A stretch of 64,000 nt of DNA from Cristatella mucedo (Eukaryota; Bryozoa; Phylactolaemata; Cristatellidae), in assembly GCA_009760855.2 (NCBI GenBank), contig WPIO01000007.1, positions 290,001 to 354,000 on the forward strand, given 5' to 3'. The notes beneath the pieces are model-generated. The model was not told the origin of the DNA, ran no database searches, and worked only from the letters and a program-made list of their open reading frames with translations. Every line of letters begins with the position of its first letter. Within the stretch, counting starts at the first letter, position 1. Below, piece after piece: positions 24,501 through 37,117 of the stretch. The translations under genes were made by a program, and so were the position numbers.

Positions 24501-26925
24501 GCTATACAAATCTCTCCTGCGTAACACCCACATGGTCTTTATGACTTTGTGGAGTTACTGACAGAGATACATTACATTACATTACCACAGACTATTACTA
24601 TACATTACCATCAACTAAATGGAAAACAAACTACACGACTAATTGCCTCCTTCCTAGCAGCAAAAGCTAGATTCATCCTATAAAAAGAATGCACAATCTG
24701 GCTACATTGGCCACAAGTACCTCGAAGCCGTGTAGGCAGCATCTTCTCTTGCATCTAGGCTTCAGTTTAAATACTACAAGACTGCACAACGAGAAGATAC
24801 GATGATAACGTCCCCCATTAAAAAAAAATCACAAACACCAAACATCATCATCGATTATCCTAAAAGCTACGTCTGCTCCAATACTTGGCCTAGGTGGTCA
24901 ACAACAGTGAGGTATTACGACACTTCCACGTGAGACTCAGGTAGACCGAAATCCTAAATCCTTTTTCCAAAACAGCCAACTTTCCCACCGCTTTGAATTG
25001 CACAGTTTTTCATTATAATAATATTGATACATTCGTATAGCATCCCCATAGAACATAATCTCTTTCTAGGCACTTCACGTATGCTGCAAAGGAAGCACGA
25101 GGAAGTATGGTTAGTGGTAACATACACAAGGTAAATATGCATAATATGGTTATTGGTACGCATACAGTGTTTCAGCACATGAGCACACGAAGGACAAACA
25201 ATGAGGACCCAGAAAATGTGAGACATTACGGTCTTGCTTTCTAAGGTGTGGTAACAAGCAAGCAAACAAGTGGTCTTAAAACTTCATCTAACAGCATAAA
25301 CTGTACCTACAGCTGCTCATGCACATTAGCCCCCAACAAAAATTTGATAATTCAAGAATTCACCATGGAAGAGGGGTAGGTAATGACATTGTGGACGAAG
25401 ACCACATGCTCCTTCTTCCAAGACCACGTTCAAGGAATTTTAATGGCATGCCCACTGTTTCCAGGATACCAATGGTGAATGAGGTTAGACTGGCATCTCA
25501 ATTACATCATGCTCCCAGACAGACCGAAGAGCTCAACTGATAGTTCAACTGATAAGGCAGCTGCCTGGAGTGAAGGAGCATCGTTTGACAATCAACGAAA
25601 TCGGGCAAGATCCCCACACACAGCAAGTGACCTCCAGTGCACCTACCACTGTTCAGCAGCTGTCAGACCACAATTCGTACGGGTCAGCATAATGTAGCAA
25701 TCACTAAAGCTCTAGGATACAAACCGATCACAGCAAGGCACAAGTCGCCAAAGTACGAGCATGAGTGCAGAAGCTGCACTCTGCCCAAAGTTAAGAGCTC
25801 AAGTCTTCGTTCGGTACCTGAGAGGAAAGTCCGCACCCTTTTGAACATGGGCCATCGAGGCGTAGCCATTGCTGTATTGGTACTGAGCTGCCTCGACCTG
25901 ACGGCTGGCGAAACCGACCTTCAAGGGTAAGGTCGGTGCTTGCACAAGCAAGCTGCGTACCACAAGGCTTTCTCAAGCAGCTAGGAAGTTTGCCGACAAA
26001 ATATTGGCCACAGCGAGCCGGCATTATCGGTGAGAAAAGCCAACGCAGATGGCTTCACTGGATCGAGTGCAGGCACGCGAAAAGCAGGCAAACAATGCCG
26101 GCCGAGAATTGGCTGCTATGACAGCAGTAGCAGTGACCTGTGGCTGGCCAAACGAACCTTGAGCCTCGAGCCTTTGAAGTCGGTGCTATCTAGCTTCTCC
26201 TTGGCCCTGTAATACATGGCGAACCAAGCATTCAGCGTGATAGCTGGCCAAGCTCGAAATCCACAGAAAGAATTTGATTTCACCATACAAAGAACGTCCA
26301 AAGCGGCCTGCGACAAGAGCCAGCATCAAAACAGTAGCAGAAACTACCCAATAGAGCCACCTAGTTACCCACCGGCTGAGGAATGGAAAGGGGGTGGCCA
26401 TCAATGCAGTGCTGACACTATGTGCTAGCTAGGATATTGTGGGGGATGGGGGGGGGGGTTGGTGGGAGCAAAAAGATCCCCGCACGCCACACACATATGA
26501 CTGATGTCTGCATGCAGTAAAGTATGGGCTGATCATCACAGTGCTTCAGTGCTCATCGAATGCTCAGGTATCGGGTTATCGACTCCCACCAGCAAAAGAA
26601 TCCTCACTGATGACTGGACGATAAAAGCTAACTAGCTAGCCAACCAGTGGCAAGTTGAATAGCATGTCTAAGTCGCAAGGAGACAGCAAACTAAATTCCT
26701 TCTCGTTTTTGTTTTTACTAAAAACTGACCGGCAGCAAAGACCAAGATTCGTTTAATACTTGGTAGGTTAGAAGGAATTCATACTCATCAGGACGATAAA
26801 GAAATTCTATCTTTTTAGGTGAGCATTCTTTTCTGTGATTATCATCAATGCCCTAGGGTTGGTTCCGGGTCTTGGGCATCAAGTCACGTCACTGACATGT
26901 CAGATGAGAGCCTCGCACGCACGCA

Positions 26926-26995
<70 letters not shown>

Positions 26996-29900
26996 CTGCT
27001 CTTGGGAAGGCTAGCATCTAGGCCTATAAATCTAAGGTGACAAATGAACCCAAAAACTGAGAGAAAGGCTGGCACGAGCTGCACTGCTTGGCTGCTGCTG
27101 ATCAATCTTGAGCCATGTCAATGGAGATAGCAACAATGCAGCAGATGATAACAATTATAACAAAAACACATTTATATAGCAACCAAAGGGAAATTCATTT
27201 TTTCCTAAGTACTTTCTACATCATGACAAGTAAGCACATCAATGTGAGGGACATAGAGGTGAGGTGACACAACATACACCCGGATAAAGCAGCCTGTTTG
27301 CCCGACAAGGTATTAGTAGGCCACGACCTTATTGTCTCAACTGCAGTTGGCCAAGCAAAAAGACGAACAGTGCCACAGAAAAATGGAAAAAGGATTAACA
27401 GCAGGTCAAGACACAGTATAAACTAAATTTTTACACAAAATGGAAAAAATAAACCGATCTCACTTAAGTGCATCAATCCAAGTCAAGAGAGACTAGGAAG
27501 AGAATAATTTAAGTAAGGCAATTGATGAGCAAACCAGTAAAACTAATCTTCTGGCCGGATGAGACAACCACATGAGCCTCACATGGCCATAAAGATAATT
27601 GTGTGCGTTCAGCAAAGCGACAGATATTGTCTCAGAAGACCAAAGCAATTCTAATTTGAACTTTGTAAAAAATATCCCCTCTCATGCATTGAACTTTGTA
27701 AAAAATATCCCCTCTCATGCTTGGAAACAATCTAGCACAGATGGCTGTGTACGTGGCAGTGGGGTACCACACGAGGAGGTAGTTCAATTTAGCATATGAA
27801 TTTGGCAAACCAAAAGTGTTGAGGTTTTGGAAATACTTTGTAAAATAATTCTTTACTTTTGTTTACCATAAAATGCAGATGAGCAGTTTTTCTTTCTAAT
27901 GTAATGCAAATTATCAGTTGATTAACAGCCGCTTATAAACAGCAGCCAGACGAGCCATTACAGTTATGACATTACAGTTATGCTAGCAGTGGGCAATATA
28001 GAATTGCCTGCTGCAAAAACCGAACCCATGACTAGGGTAAAGTGAAAGCATCTTACACGTAGAGTATACCAAGTGGCTACAGCCGTGTCACCGATTTCCT
28101 TCATCTCTTCGAACCATGTCAGGCTTCTGGCAGTACATGATCAAAGAAGCATGCTTCAAACCCTTAACGACTGCTAAGAAAATGTCCGACACGGTATCTG
28201 CTAGATCTTACTTTACAATGCTCATACGGTGCTATAAAATAATATCCTTCGAAAATGGCCATTTTGGAAGCCAGACTTGGCTACTGATACTGAATAATAG
28301 TGTAATTCAGTATTTTTATGTATCTTGTAAGCAAGCCAAAGTGGTAGCATGCACGATTTGTTCCCAATATTGCCAATTCATCCAAATAGTTCTGGCAAAA
28401 TTGTGTAGGTTATCAGTCCAAAAAACTCTAGGCCATCTAAGGGTAAAGTGCTAGCACTTCACTATCCAGGTCTTGGGTTGGTGTCGTGTAGTAGCCAATT
28501 ATTCATTGCTTGCTGCAAGCAGTTAATAGCTGTAAAGGCTCTTCTGCTACTACGTAGGCTGTCCGATGAGCCGACATTTACTTAGCTTCAATACAGAAAT
28601 GCTTGAGGTTATATATTGATGTCCAGGGTACGTGTATTTATCGGGCCAGCAATATGCATGTGCTTGAGTGCATGCATGCATGTGTGTGTGTGTTTATTTC
28701 TTCAGTAATAATTAAGGGTTCGACCATTGTTTTGAAGCTCTTAGTTTGCTAGCTTTGCCGAATGCATTTATTAAATTCAACTTTCTTCTCATGCTCTCGT
28801 GAAATCTTTTTAATATACACAGACCATCCTAGTTTTGGCATCTCAGATGTTTGTTGCGACTTTTGTTTCAAATTTTATATGATTCCAATGCACTCTTTTC
28901 ACCAGCAAACCTAACTGAACGGCTTCTTGCTCTTACTGCACTAGACCTGAAGAAGATACAGACACAGTCATCGAGGGAAATTTTCAAGAGGGAAATAGTC
29001 GGTAAATCCAATTTTTTCAAGTCAATGGGCAAACTATATTTTGGAAATCGCAGCTGTATCCGAAAAAACTACTTGAAACTGCCAAAAGAGTTCATCTGCG
29101 TGTCTTTTTACACCTACTAGACTAACCAAGGTGGCAGCCTGAAAAATTTGCAATATTTATTGCTACTACGTCTAACCTTGAGGTCGTATTTCTGGCCTGA
29201 ATTTTGTAAGATTGCCAATGGTTGAGATTTGTGTCGATTCTTAGGGTGTGATTATTCAGGCCAGCACTGTACACTGCCCTCCAAAAGTTTCTGTGCCTGC
29301 TACCAGCACGCTATCTTACTCAAAACACATGATTTAGATTGGATCTAACTCCGTAGCAGTTTTTATTGTGCAGAAAAAGTAAGAAATATATAATTAGATG
29401 TAATTTGTTAGGTACAATCAATAATCTGCCAAGGCACCACGTGTTTTGATAACTTCACCCAATCGTCTCGGCATTGACTCCACCAGCTTCCGGCAAGTTT
29501 CCGGAGGAACTGATGTTCAGCAATCCTTCAAGCCTCAAAAAATCATCAGGTTTCATTTACATGAGAACTCTGAACCTTAAAGCTCGTTCGACTTCGTCCC
29601 ACAGATGCCCAGGCTTTGGCTTGGCCACTGCGTAACCTCAATTGGCTCGAAGCCAGGGTTTGTGAAAAACTGGTTAACTGCCACAGCAGTGTGCTTCGGA
29701 TCGTTATCATACTGCCAACAAAAATCGAGCCTGCGGAGAGCGTAAGCTGATGGTAAGCTAACATTCTGCACAATGTCGACATAGACGTTTTGATTTATGA
29801 TTCTTTGAATCCTGTGCAGATGCCCAACACCGGAAGTTGAGAAGCAACCCCATACATTACCCTTCCACCCTCAAATTTCACGGTTTTTCAGAAAAACGTC

Positions 29901-32900
29901 CACGTATGTTTCACCCATCTGCCAGTGAACGTACTTCTTCCTCTTGCCTCTGCCGAAGAGATTGAATTTGGACTCATCAGTCCATAGCACTCTGCTCCAC
30001 TGGGCAGCTCTCCAATGCTAAGATTAGCAAGCAAAGTTCAACCTTGCTTTTTTGTGCTGCACAGTCAACATTGACTTCGACTTGGTCAAGCGTTCAGTCT
30101 TTGTTCGTTAGGCCTTCTACTCAATGTGTTTTGGCTCACGACAGTTTCGGTAGCTTGGTAGAGACCCCGTCATCGCATTTTAGCAGTGGCAGACCTGTCC
30201 TTGAGAGCCATGCTTTTGAGGAGCAGGTCTTCCCTCGGAGAAGTTACTTGAGGGCAACCCGAACGAAGTAGTGCCTCTGTGCTATCATAGTCCAGATGTT
30301 TCCTAATAATATTCCTAACAGCACTCTCCGACATCTTCAGCCAAAGCACGATTTCTAGACTTTAATGGCCATCTCTGTGTAGCGACTTCAAAACTGCTCT
30401 TCTACCCTTCAGAATGCTGAGCAACTGGCATATTCTGGTCGCGAAGTTACCATTAATATGGCAGATCGCAGAGGGTTGGGATAGTCACGTGACCACACCC
30501 CCTGTTTACACGGGAACCGTCGACTCGGATGCAGGAGAATAGCTATTCCCTAAGCCATACGTAGCAAACTGCATCTAATACCAAAATTATATTGACATAT
30601 TGTTAAAATGTAGTAATTAGTGTAGGGCAATGACTCACTAGAATACGGACATTAGCAACAACCGAATTCAGATCGATGGACCAGGTTCGTAGAAAGAGGG
30701 CAGTGCATAAGTGCAATCAAACGAAGGTATTTAGATGCTCCCGATTTGCCTGATTAGCAGCTTTTCCTAAGCCACCCCATGAACTGAGCAGGATGTAAGC
30801 TGTGCATGGTAATTACTGGATGCCCAAGCACACATTGCCATGATAATTGGGCAAACTATGGACAATATGCCCAAAATTAGCCAAGAATCCTTTTGACTCA
30901 TTCAAAAGGGCAATTTTTGCCAGAACAGAGCTCGGAGAAAGACCCCTTTATCAGCTCATTCTAGAACCGTAAGGCTGCACATGAGAAGAAATTACACACC
31001 GAACTAATTGAGCAATATTTATTTAGCTAGGTAAAGACCACCAATCATGCGAAAATCACCGACTTGTCAAGCTTCATGAGGGTAAAATTATGGCACTGTC
31101 AGAGGCTGAATACTCGTAATGGTCAAATTGCAACTACTGTATTAATACCATGGACGCCGAGCTGGTTTGGTCCAGCAGTTAAGGTGCTCGCCACGACCGA
31201 GGCCTGGCTGAGGTCGTGGGCTCGAGCCCCGAGGCATATGTGAAGCACCTGAATAGAGATTAAGGTCTCTTGGGGCGCTATACAAATAAATTATATATAA
31301 TTATATATATATAAAACACGGTTTTATACAGCTCGGTGAAGCTCGTGAAGAGAAGGGGGACAGTAAAGAATATTTAGGACAAAGACTGTCTACGATTTGC
31401 TCGGCTGCTAGACTTAAGGCTGCAGAAAATTAGCTTTCATCGCCAGCATCAAAATAAATTTTAGTAGGAAGGTGCTTAAAGTCTACAAATCAACACGGGC
31501 ACTACGTGCCTACACATGCCTATCATCGAGCAATCACCCTTAAGCCAGGATCAGCCCAGGGTAGGCCAGAACTGCTGTTTGGCAGGGGAAAGCAACATAG
31601 CAGCATAGATGGGGCCACATCATTGGGGTTCAATTAGTATGCATTCACCAGCTCAATTATACCAGCTACAAGGAAACAAGCTGGCAAGACTATCAAGGAT
31701 CTATGCTAACGGTAATCGTTTCAGTGAGATGGTGATAGACAAACAAGGACCCCCAGGTGGCCAGGATTTTTGAATTGTACTGATTAGCCGACTGTCTCCC
31801 CGTGGTCCCCAATCAGGTTGTGGGATGTAATACACCTGAAATAATTGGCACTACAGAGGCCTCTCTTACAACAAGCCTTGTTAAGTATCTTACATATAGC
31901 CTTGTAAACAACATCTGTCTCATTCATATAACCTTGTAAACAGCATCTCTCATACACTTAGCCTTGTAAACAGCATCTCTCTTACACTTGGCCTTGTGGA
32001 TTGCATCTATCGTCCTCTTTCATTTAGCTTTGTAAACAGCATCAGAATGCAGATGGTGGCATTGAAAACTGCTTCTGCATAGAGGGCTCATCACATGCTG
32101 CTACAACTACTGTGACAAATACAGTCCCGAGCTTACCTAATAATTAAAAGAATGGAGTTGGAATGCCAACTGGCAAAAATGGATTCGTCCACCATCCCCC
32201 TTGCACGCTGTCATCCTCAGGCATGGAAGGCAGCACCAATCTTTCACCCGTCTCTCTCCTATACCTTGGCTATCTTCCACCGGTCAGCCATCAGCTAGCC
32301 ATCTTCTTCCTGCCTACAGAGATGATAGGATCATCGATAGCTCAGCCTGTTCTTCCAGACTCCGTCTAGCAAGCAAAGGAATGCTTGACAGTCGGCTATG
32401 GTCGCAAGCTATGACCAGGCTAGGTCAAATATTCTTTCTTGCACCCCTGGCTCTCACGATGGAGGCTTGCATAGCAGCAGTTAAGAGCTTCACGAGTGAC
32501 CACTTTAACCAATTATTAGTATAATTCATTTGTATGCCAAAAAGAGAACTTGCTCTCTATCTAGGCACTTTACATGCCGAAGGGCTCAAGCCCACAACCT
32601 GGTCTTTTAAGGTAAGCAACTTATCCATGGGTCAAACAACATAGGTGGCTCACATCACTACCACTCACACAATGTCACCGACACCTACTCACAAGCACCA
32701 CTTTCGTCAGGTCAGGCGCACCAATTTACTATTTAGTCTAACCTGCATGTAATCGCTACCTGACCACCACAAAGTGCAACAACAGGGCTGCTGGTCAGTG
32801 CAGACCGCCCGATGGGTTGTTACCGAGTTCCTCAGAAACAGATCGTTGGCTAGATGGTACACAGCTGCTGTTGCCATAGCAGCTGACCGGATGTCTGAGC

Positions 32901-35900
32901 CTTGGTAGCAGCAATGCATAGTCCGGCTGATTCAAGACTAATACGGGACTGTGCAGACGAAAGCAAGCAAGCCAGCAAGCCAAAGGATCCGTGAAGAAAT
33001 AGCTTCCTACAAGCAGCTGCTGCCGACCGAGAGCCAAGGGTAAGTATGCAAGCACAGGGGGGGGGGGGATGAGAAGAGGTGAGAATAAACAGCAGCAGAT
33101 TTAACAGCCTCATTTACATGGCAGCAGAAGAGCCTCGACGGGTTGCAGTACAAGGAATTGCCCGCTACCGGACCGAAACCCATGGCCTGGGTCATGCTTT
33201 GCTATTAACTTATCTCTGGACTACCACAGCAGTGTGCATCTGTGGTGCATACGTGTACTGTGTATGTGCCTGTGCTCACCAGTTCATCTTGAATTGACAC
33301 CTGACAGACGACCCGTGAATAGCTGCCCCCTGTTGACGAGCGGTCACAAATCAAGGACAGAAGCAGTGAAAGCCTGCAAATGAGAGTGCAGCTGGCACCC
33401 ATCCTAAACTGAGGCCTGCCTATGCTTGAATTCTAGTGACAAATGCTATGAAACACTTGTCTCCTCTCACGCCTGACAGCAACTCGTGGACGGCCCTTGC
33501 GGGAAGTATGCTGTATGACACCATTGGGTTGGAATTTGCGCATTCTCGCTCCAGCAATCAACAGTCACCAAAGCTCAAAGGCACATCGAACCATCAAAGC
33601 TCAAATGCACATTGAAAGGGGACACGATAGTTCACAAGTCACGTGCACAATTCAACTTTTGAACTAATAATAGAAATAAAGATTGTACATCCGTACTGAA
33701 AGTTGCAAACGACTACCCACTTTGGCTGGATGAGCCAGGCTAGGTATGATCTATAATGCTGAACTCCCCTGAGTGGAATGCACTGGTTTGGAGATGTATT
33801 ACTGATGGCCCGATTTACTCTCACTCCTTTTTGTCTGGATGCACACAGTAGGCTAGTAAGATAATGTATGTAATGCAATGTATCTCTGTCTGTAACTCCA
33901 CAAAGCCATAAAGACTATGTGGGTGTTATGCAGGAGAGTTTTGTATAGTGCACTCACAGCCTAAGCGGCTTTCGGTACGCATTCGGTAGCCAACAGACTT
34001 CGTCTCGCGCCACAAACAGATACCTCTTAAATATGATGGCAAACGTCAAGGAAACTGTTATTGCAAGCTGAACAGCCCAATGAAATGGTCGAGACATCCA
34101 CTAGCAGTGTCACCTTCGGCAGAAGACAAGCTGGGCAGTACTAAGAAAATCGTGAGCTGATTAACAAGTATGTTATTTCTCGTTCAGCAAAAGACTAAGC
34201 GATAGCTACTGACGGACAGGAAATAAACCCAACAAAGAATGTTGTATTTCGCAGTAGCACAGCCTACTGCACCTGGCCTCTCCATCCCCAGCCGAAGCTT
34301 GGGCTGAGCCGGTGCTCTATCTAAGGCCGCATTAGCACGGTCAGTCTAGCTTCAGTCCAGCTTGTTGAACGAAGTTGACATGGTCTTGCTTCCTTCTAAC
34401 TCTAGCCCCTGATAAATCATAGGAAAATTGCCTTTGTTAGGGAGATAGGATAGGCACGGTACTGATCTAAAACTTCCGGTACATTTAAAGCTTTCCATGC
34501 ATGCCTTTGTCGCCGGCCGCCTCACAATCTGATTCCTAAACGAAGAGCTCTTGGTTTCCCATAAACAGAGACTCATTAGAATGTATCGACGATTTTGCCC
34601 GTCATGCCTTAGAGAGTAACACAGGTGTGCCATTGAGGGTGCCCATATTGGTCGTTTGTTTGGTTTAGCCCCCGTCTTGGCCAAGAAGTAGAGCCATGCT
34701 AAACTACTCTGTCTTCATTCGGTCTACCATCATTCTTCGACTGCCCCAGTTTCGGTGATGCAGGCACTGAACACTAAAGTAAGTTCGAAGGAAGATGGAC
34801 AGTGTAAAATGCAAACGTAAACGAAGCTTAACCTTTCGACCACCTCGTGACATGTGGGGGGGGGAGATCAAATCATCTCTAACACACTTGTGAGCTATGT
34901 ACAGTGGGTTCTCTTATTGTTTCAATTAGATTCTGGAAAGTGACAGGAAACGTAACCTCAACGAAGCTGAGGGGCTGAATATGAGAAATATGAACGAGAG
35001 GTAGGAGAAACGTGGATCGAGAGGAAGGAAGGAGTTAGAGGGATGGAGGAGGACCGAACAAGAGCCTTGTGTGGGGAAGAAGCATCAATCAGAATCATTA
35101 AGTGTGACTGGAGCACACTCAGCTTATTAGGGGCTCAACGATTTCAGCTTCCATTGCAAAAACACCCATGGTCATTAGTTTTTAGAAGCTGCACAGCAAG
35201 CCAAATAATAGAACATTGGCTATCACATACATGATGTGTTGATCGAAGAGAGGATGGCTATGAGGAAAGACCTTTAACATGCAAGGCAAAAGGTAGATAA
35301 GGCCATGGGGTTCAAGAGAGCAGGAAAGTATGGACAACTTAATGAAGTTGGCAAATTTCAAGTTAATTAACTTGAATATGTATTTCTCCATCTGTGAGTC
35401 CATAAAGCCACAAAGACTGTGAGTTGTATACAGGCGAATCTTCTATAGTGCACTCAAAACATAAGCAGCTCTCGGTGCACATTCGGTAGCCAACAGACAT
35501 GTCCAGGAACACTGAGAAAGTCTGAAGCATAGCTAAGTCAGAAAGGTAGCTGACGAAGGGAGTAGTATGGAAGCAGCAGATTAGGATGACTAAAAAGGAT
35601 GTGCCACAGTCGGAAGCAGGAGAGTAGTTGTCGTTGCTTTAAGAATCGTGAAAGTGAGTTCCTCAGTCGAGGAACTGTAGAGCAAAAGGTTCCTGTCACC
35701 GATGATCTTTAAGCAGAGAAATGGAACAGCTAATTGATTGTCCATACAGGACCTGAGGAGGCTGAAACTGGTGCAGTAGTTCAGCTAGTTATTAAGGAGC
35801 CTTGCTACACTACCAGATCCAGTGTCGTCAGAAAAGGTTGCTTGGGATCTGCTCGATTTGACAATGAAGAAAACATCCTCAGTGGCATACTGTCTTCACA

Positions 35901-37051
35901 GTCCTAGTTTACGTTGATGCAGGGATATGGGTACGTGTATACTAATACACACAGCCAAATGAGATAGGGATGTAAAACCAAATTGACCGGTTTACAATCT
36001 GCAACAAAGGGATCAAATTGGCATTAAAACTAGCCTGCTTAGAATTTGTGTAGCCTTCACCATGCCTATCTACTGGTTTTATCCTTGGACCTGACGTTTG
36101 CTTGCAAATGTGCAAATGCATTATGCTTTGATCTTGAATGCAATGCAGTTTCTCACAACCCTACCAGAAAAAAGTCACATATACTATACTTATCACAAAC
36201 AGATACACACGTAAAAGTTAAAAAGTTAAGGTTGGCTAAATCAACAGCCTTATTTATACAGCAGCACAAGAGCCTTGGCAGCTTGCGGTAATACAAGATT
36301 AATTGCTGCATGACCCGAACCAAGACCCGGGTCGTGAAGCAAGATCACCTTAGCCTCAGGCTAAGACCTGCTTGGTGCACTTGCACAGATACAGGCATAC
36401 ACCATGAGCAGGCAAACACCATGCACGCACATAAAAACATGCAGCCCACATACATACCTGCACATGTATGCATAGGCATGTCGAGCATTATGGCAGATAA
36501 GTTTTTGCTATATTTTGCACAGACCCGCAACATAGGAAATGGTAAGTAAAGAAAAGTCACACCCTCATCCACTCATCAATAAACAATAACCATCTTGGAT
36601 GCTACATGCACTCAACGGGAACAAGAGCAATTGCAGTAAGTATTAAGCAAGTGTCACAGTATTCAAAAGAGAAAGATTCGTCTAGTGCACTCCCGAAGAG
36701 GTGCTGCAGGTAGCACTAGCACAGACAAGAATCTAGGAAGCAGTTGCCTACATTGTAGGCTCCACCATGCCCTGGTCGAGCTACAGGTGGATAGCGGCTT
36801 GACAAGCCAGCAAAACTCGATAAGGCCTGACCTCGGCATGTCCATGTGCTGGCCCCCAGCAATGTAACTCGGTCATGGCCCCCAATCTGATCTTATACGT
36901 TGCTGCAGATAAGCCTGATCAATTCACCTACGCTCGTGCACACATACAGAAACATGCATGCACACATGCACAAAAAATACACAAACGTGCATACATGCCT
37001 GTGCACACACACACAAAAACGTGCATACACGGGCACACATATGCGTACACA

Positions 37052-37117
<66 letters not shown>

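Noticed and set aside
36480-36530. Candidate IMP exon ending before gtatgt with peptide KNLSAIMLDMPMH
   Set aside because: Phase allowed, but the peptide does not resemble the end of RRM2; the exon at 33373-33280 fits better.
36544-36556. Strong plus-strand donor (ATGGTAAGTAAAG)
   Set aside because: No matching exon or reading frame on the plus strand; it lies inside an intron of the minus-strand gene.
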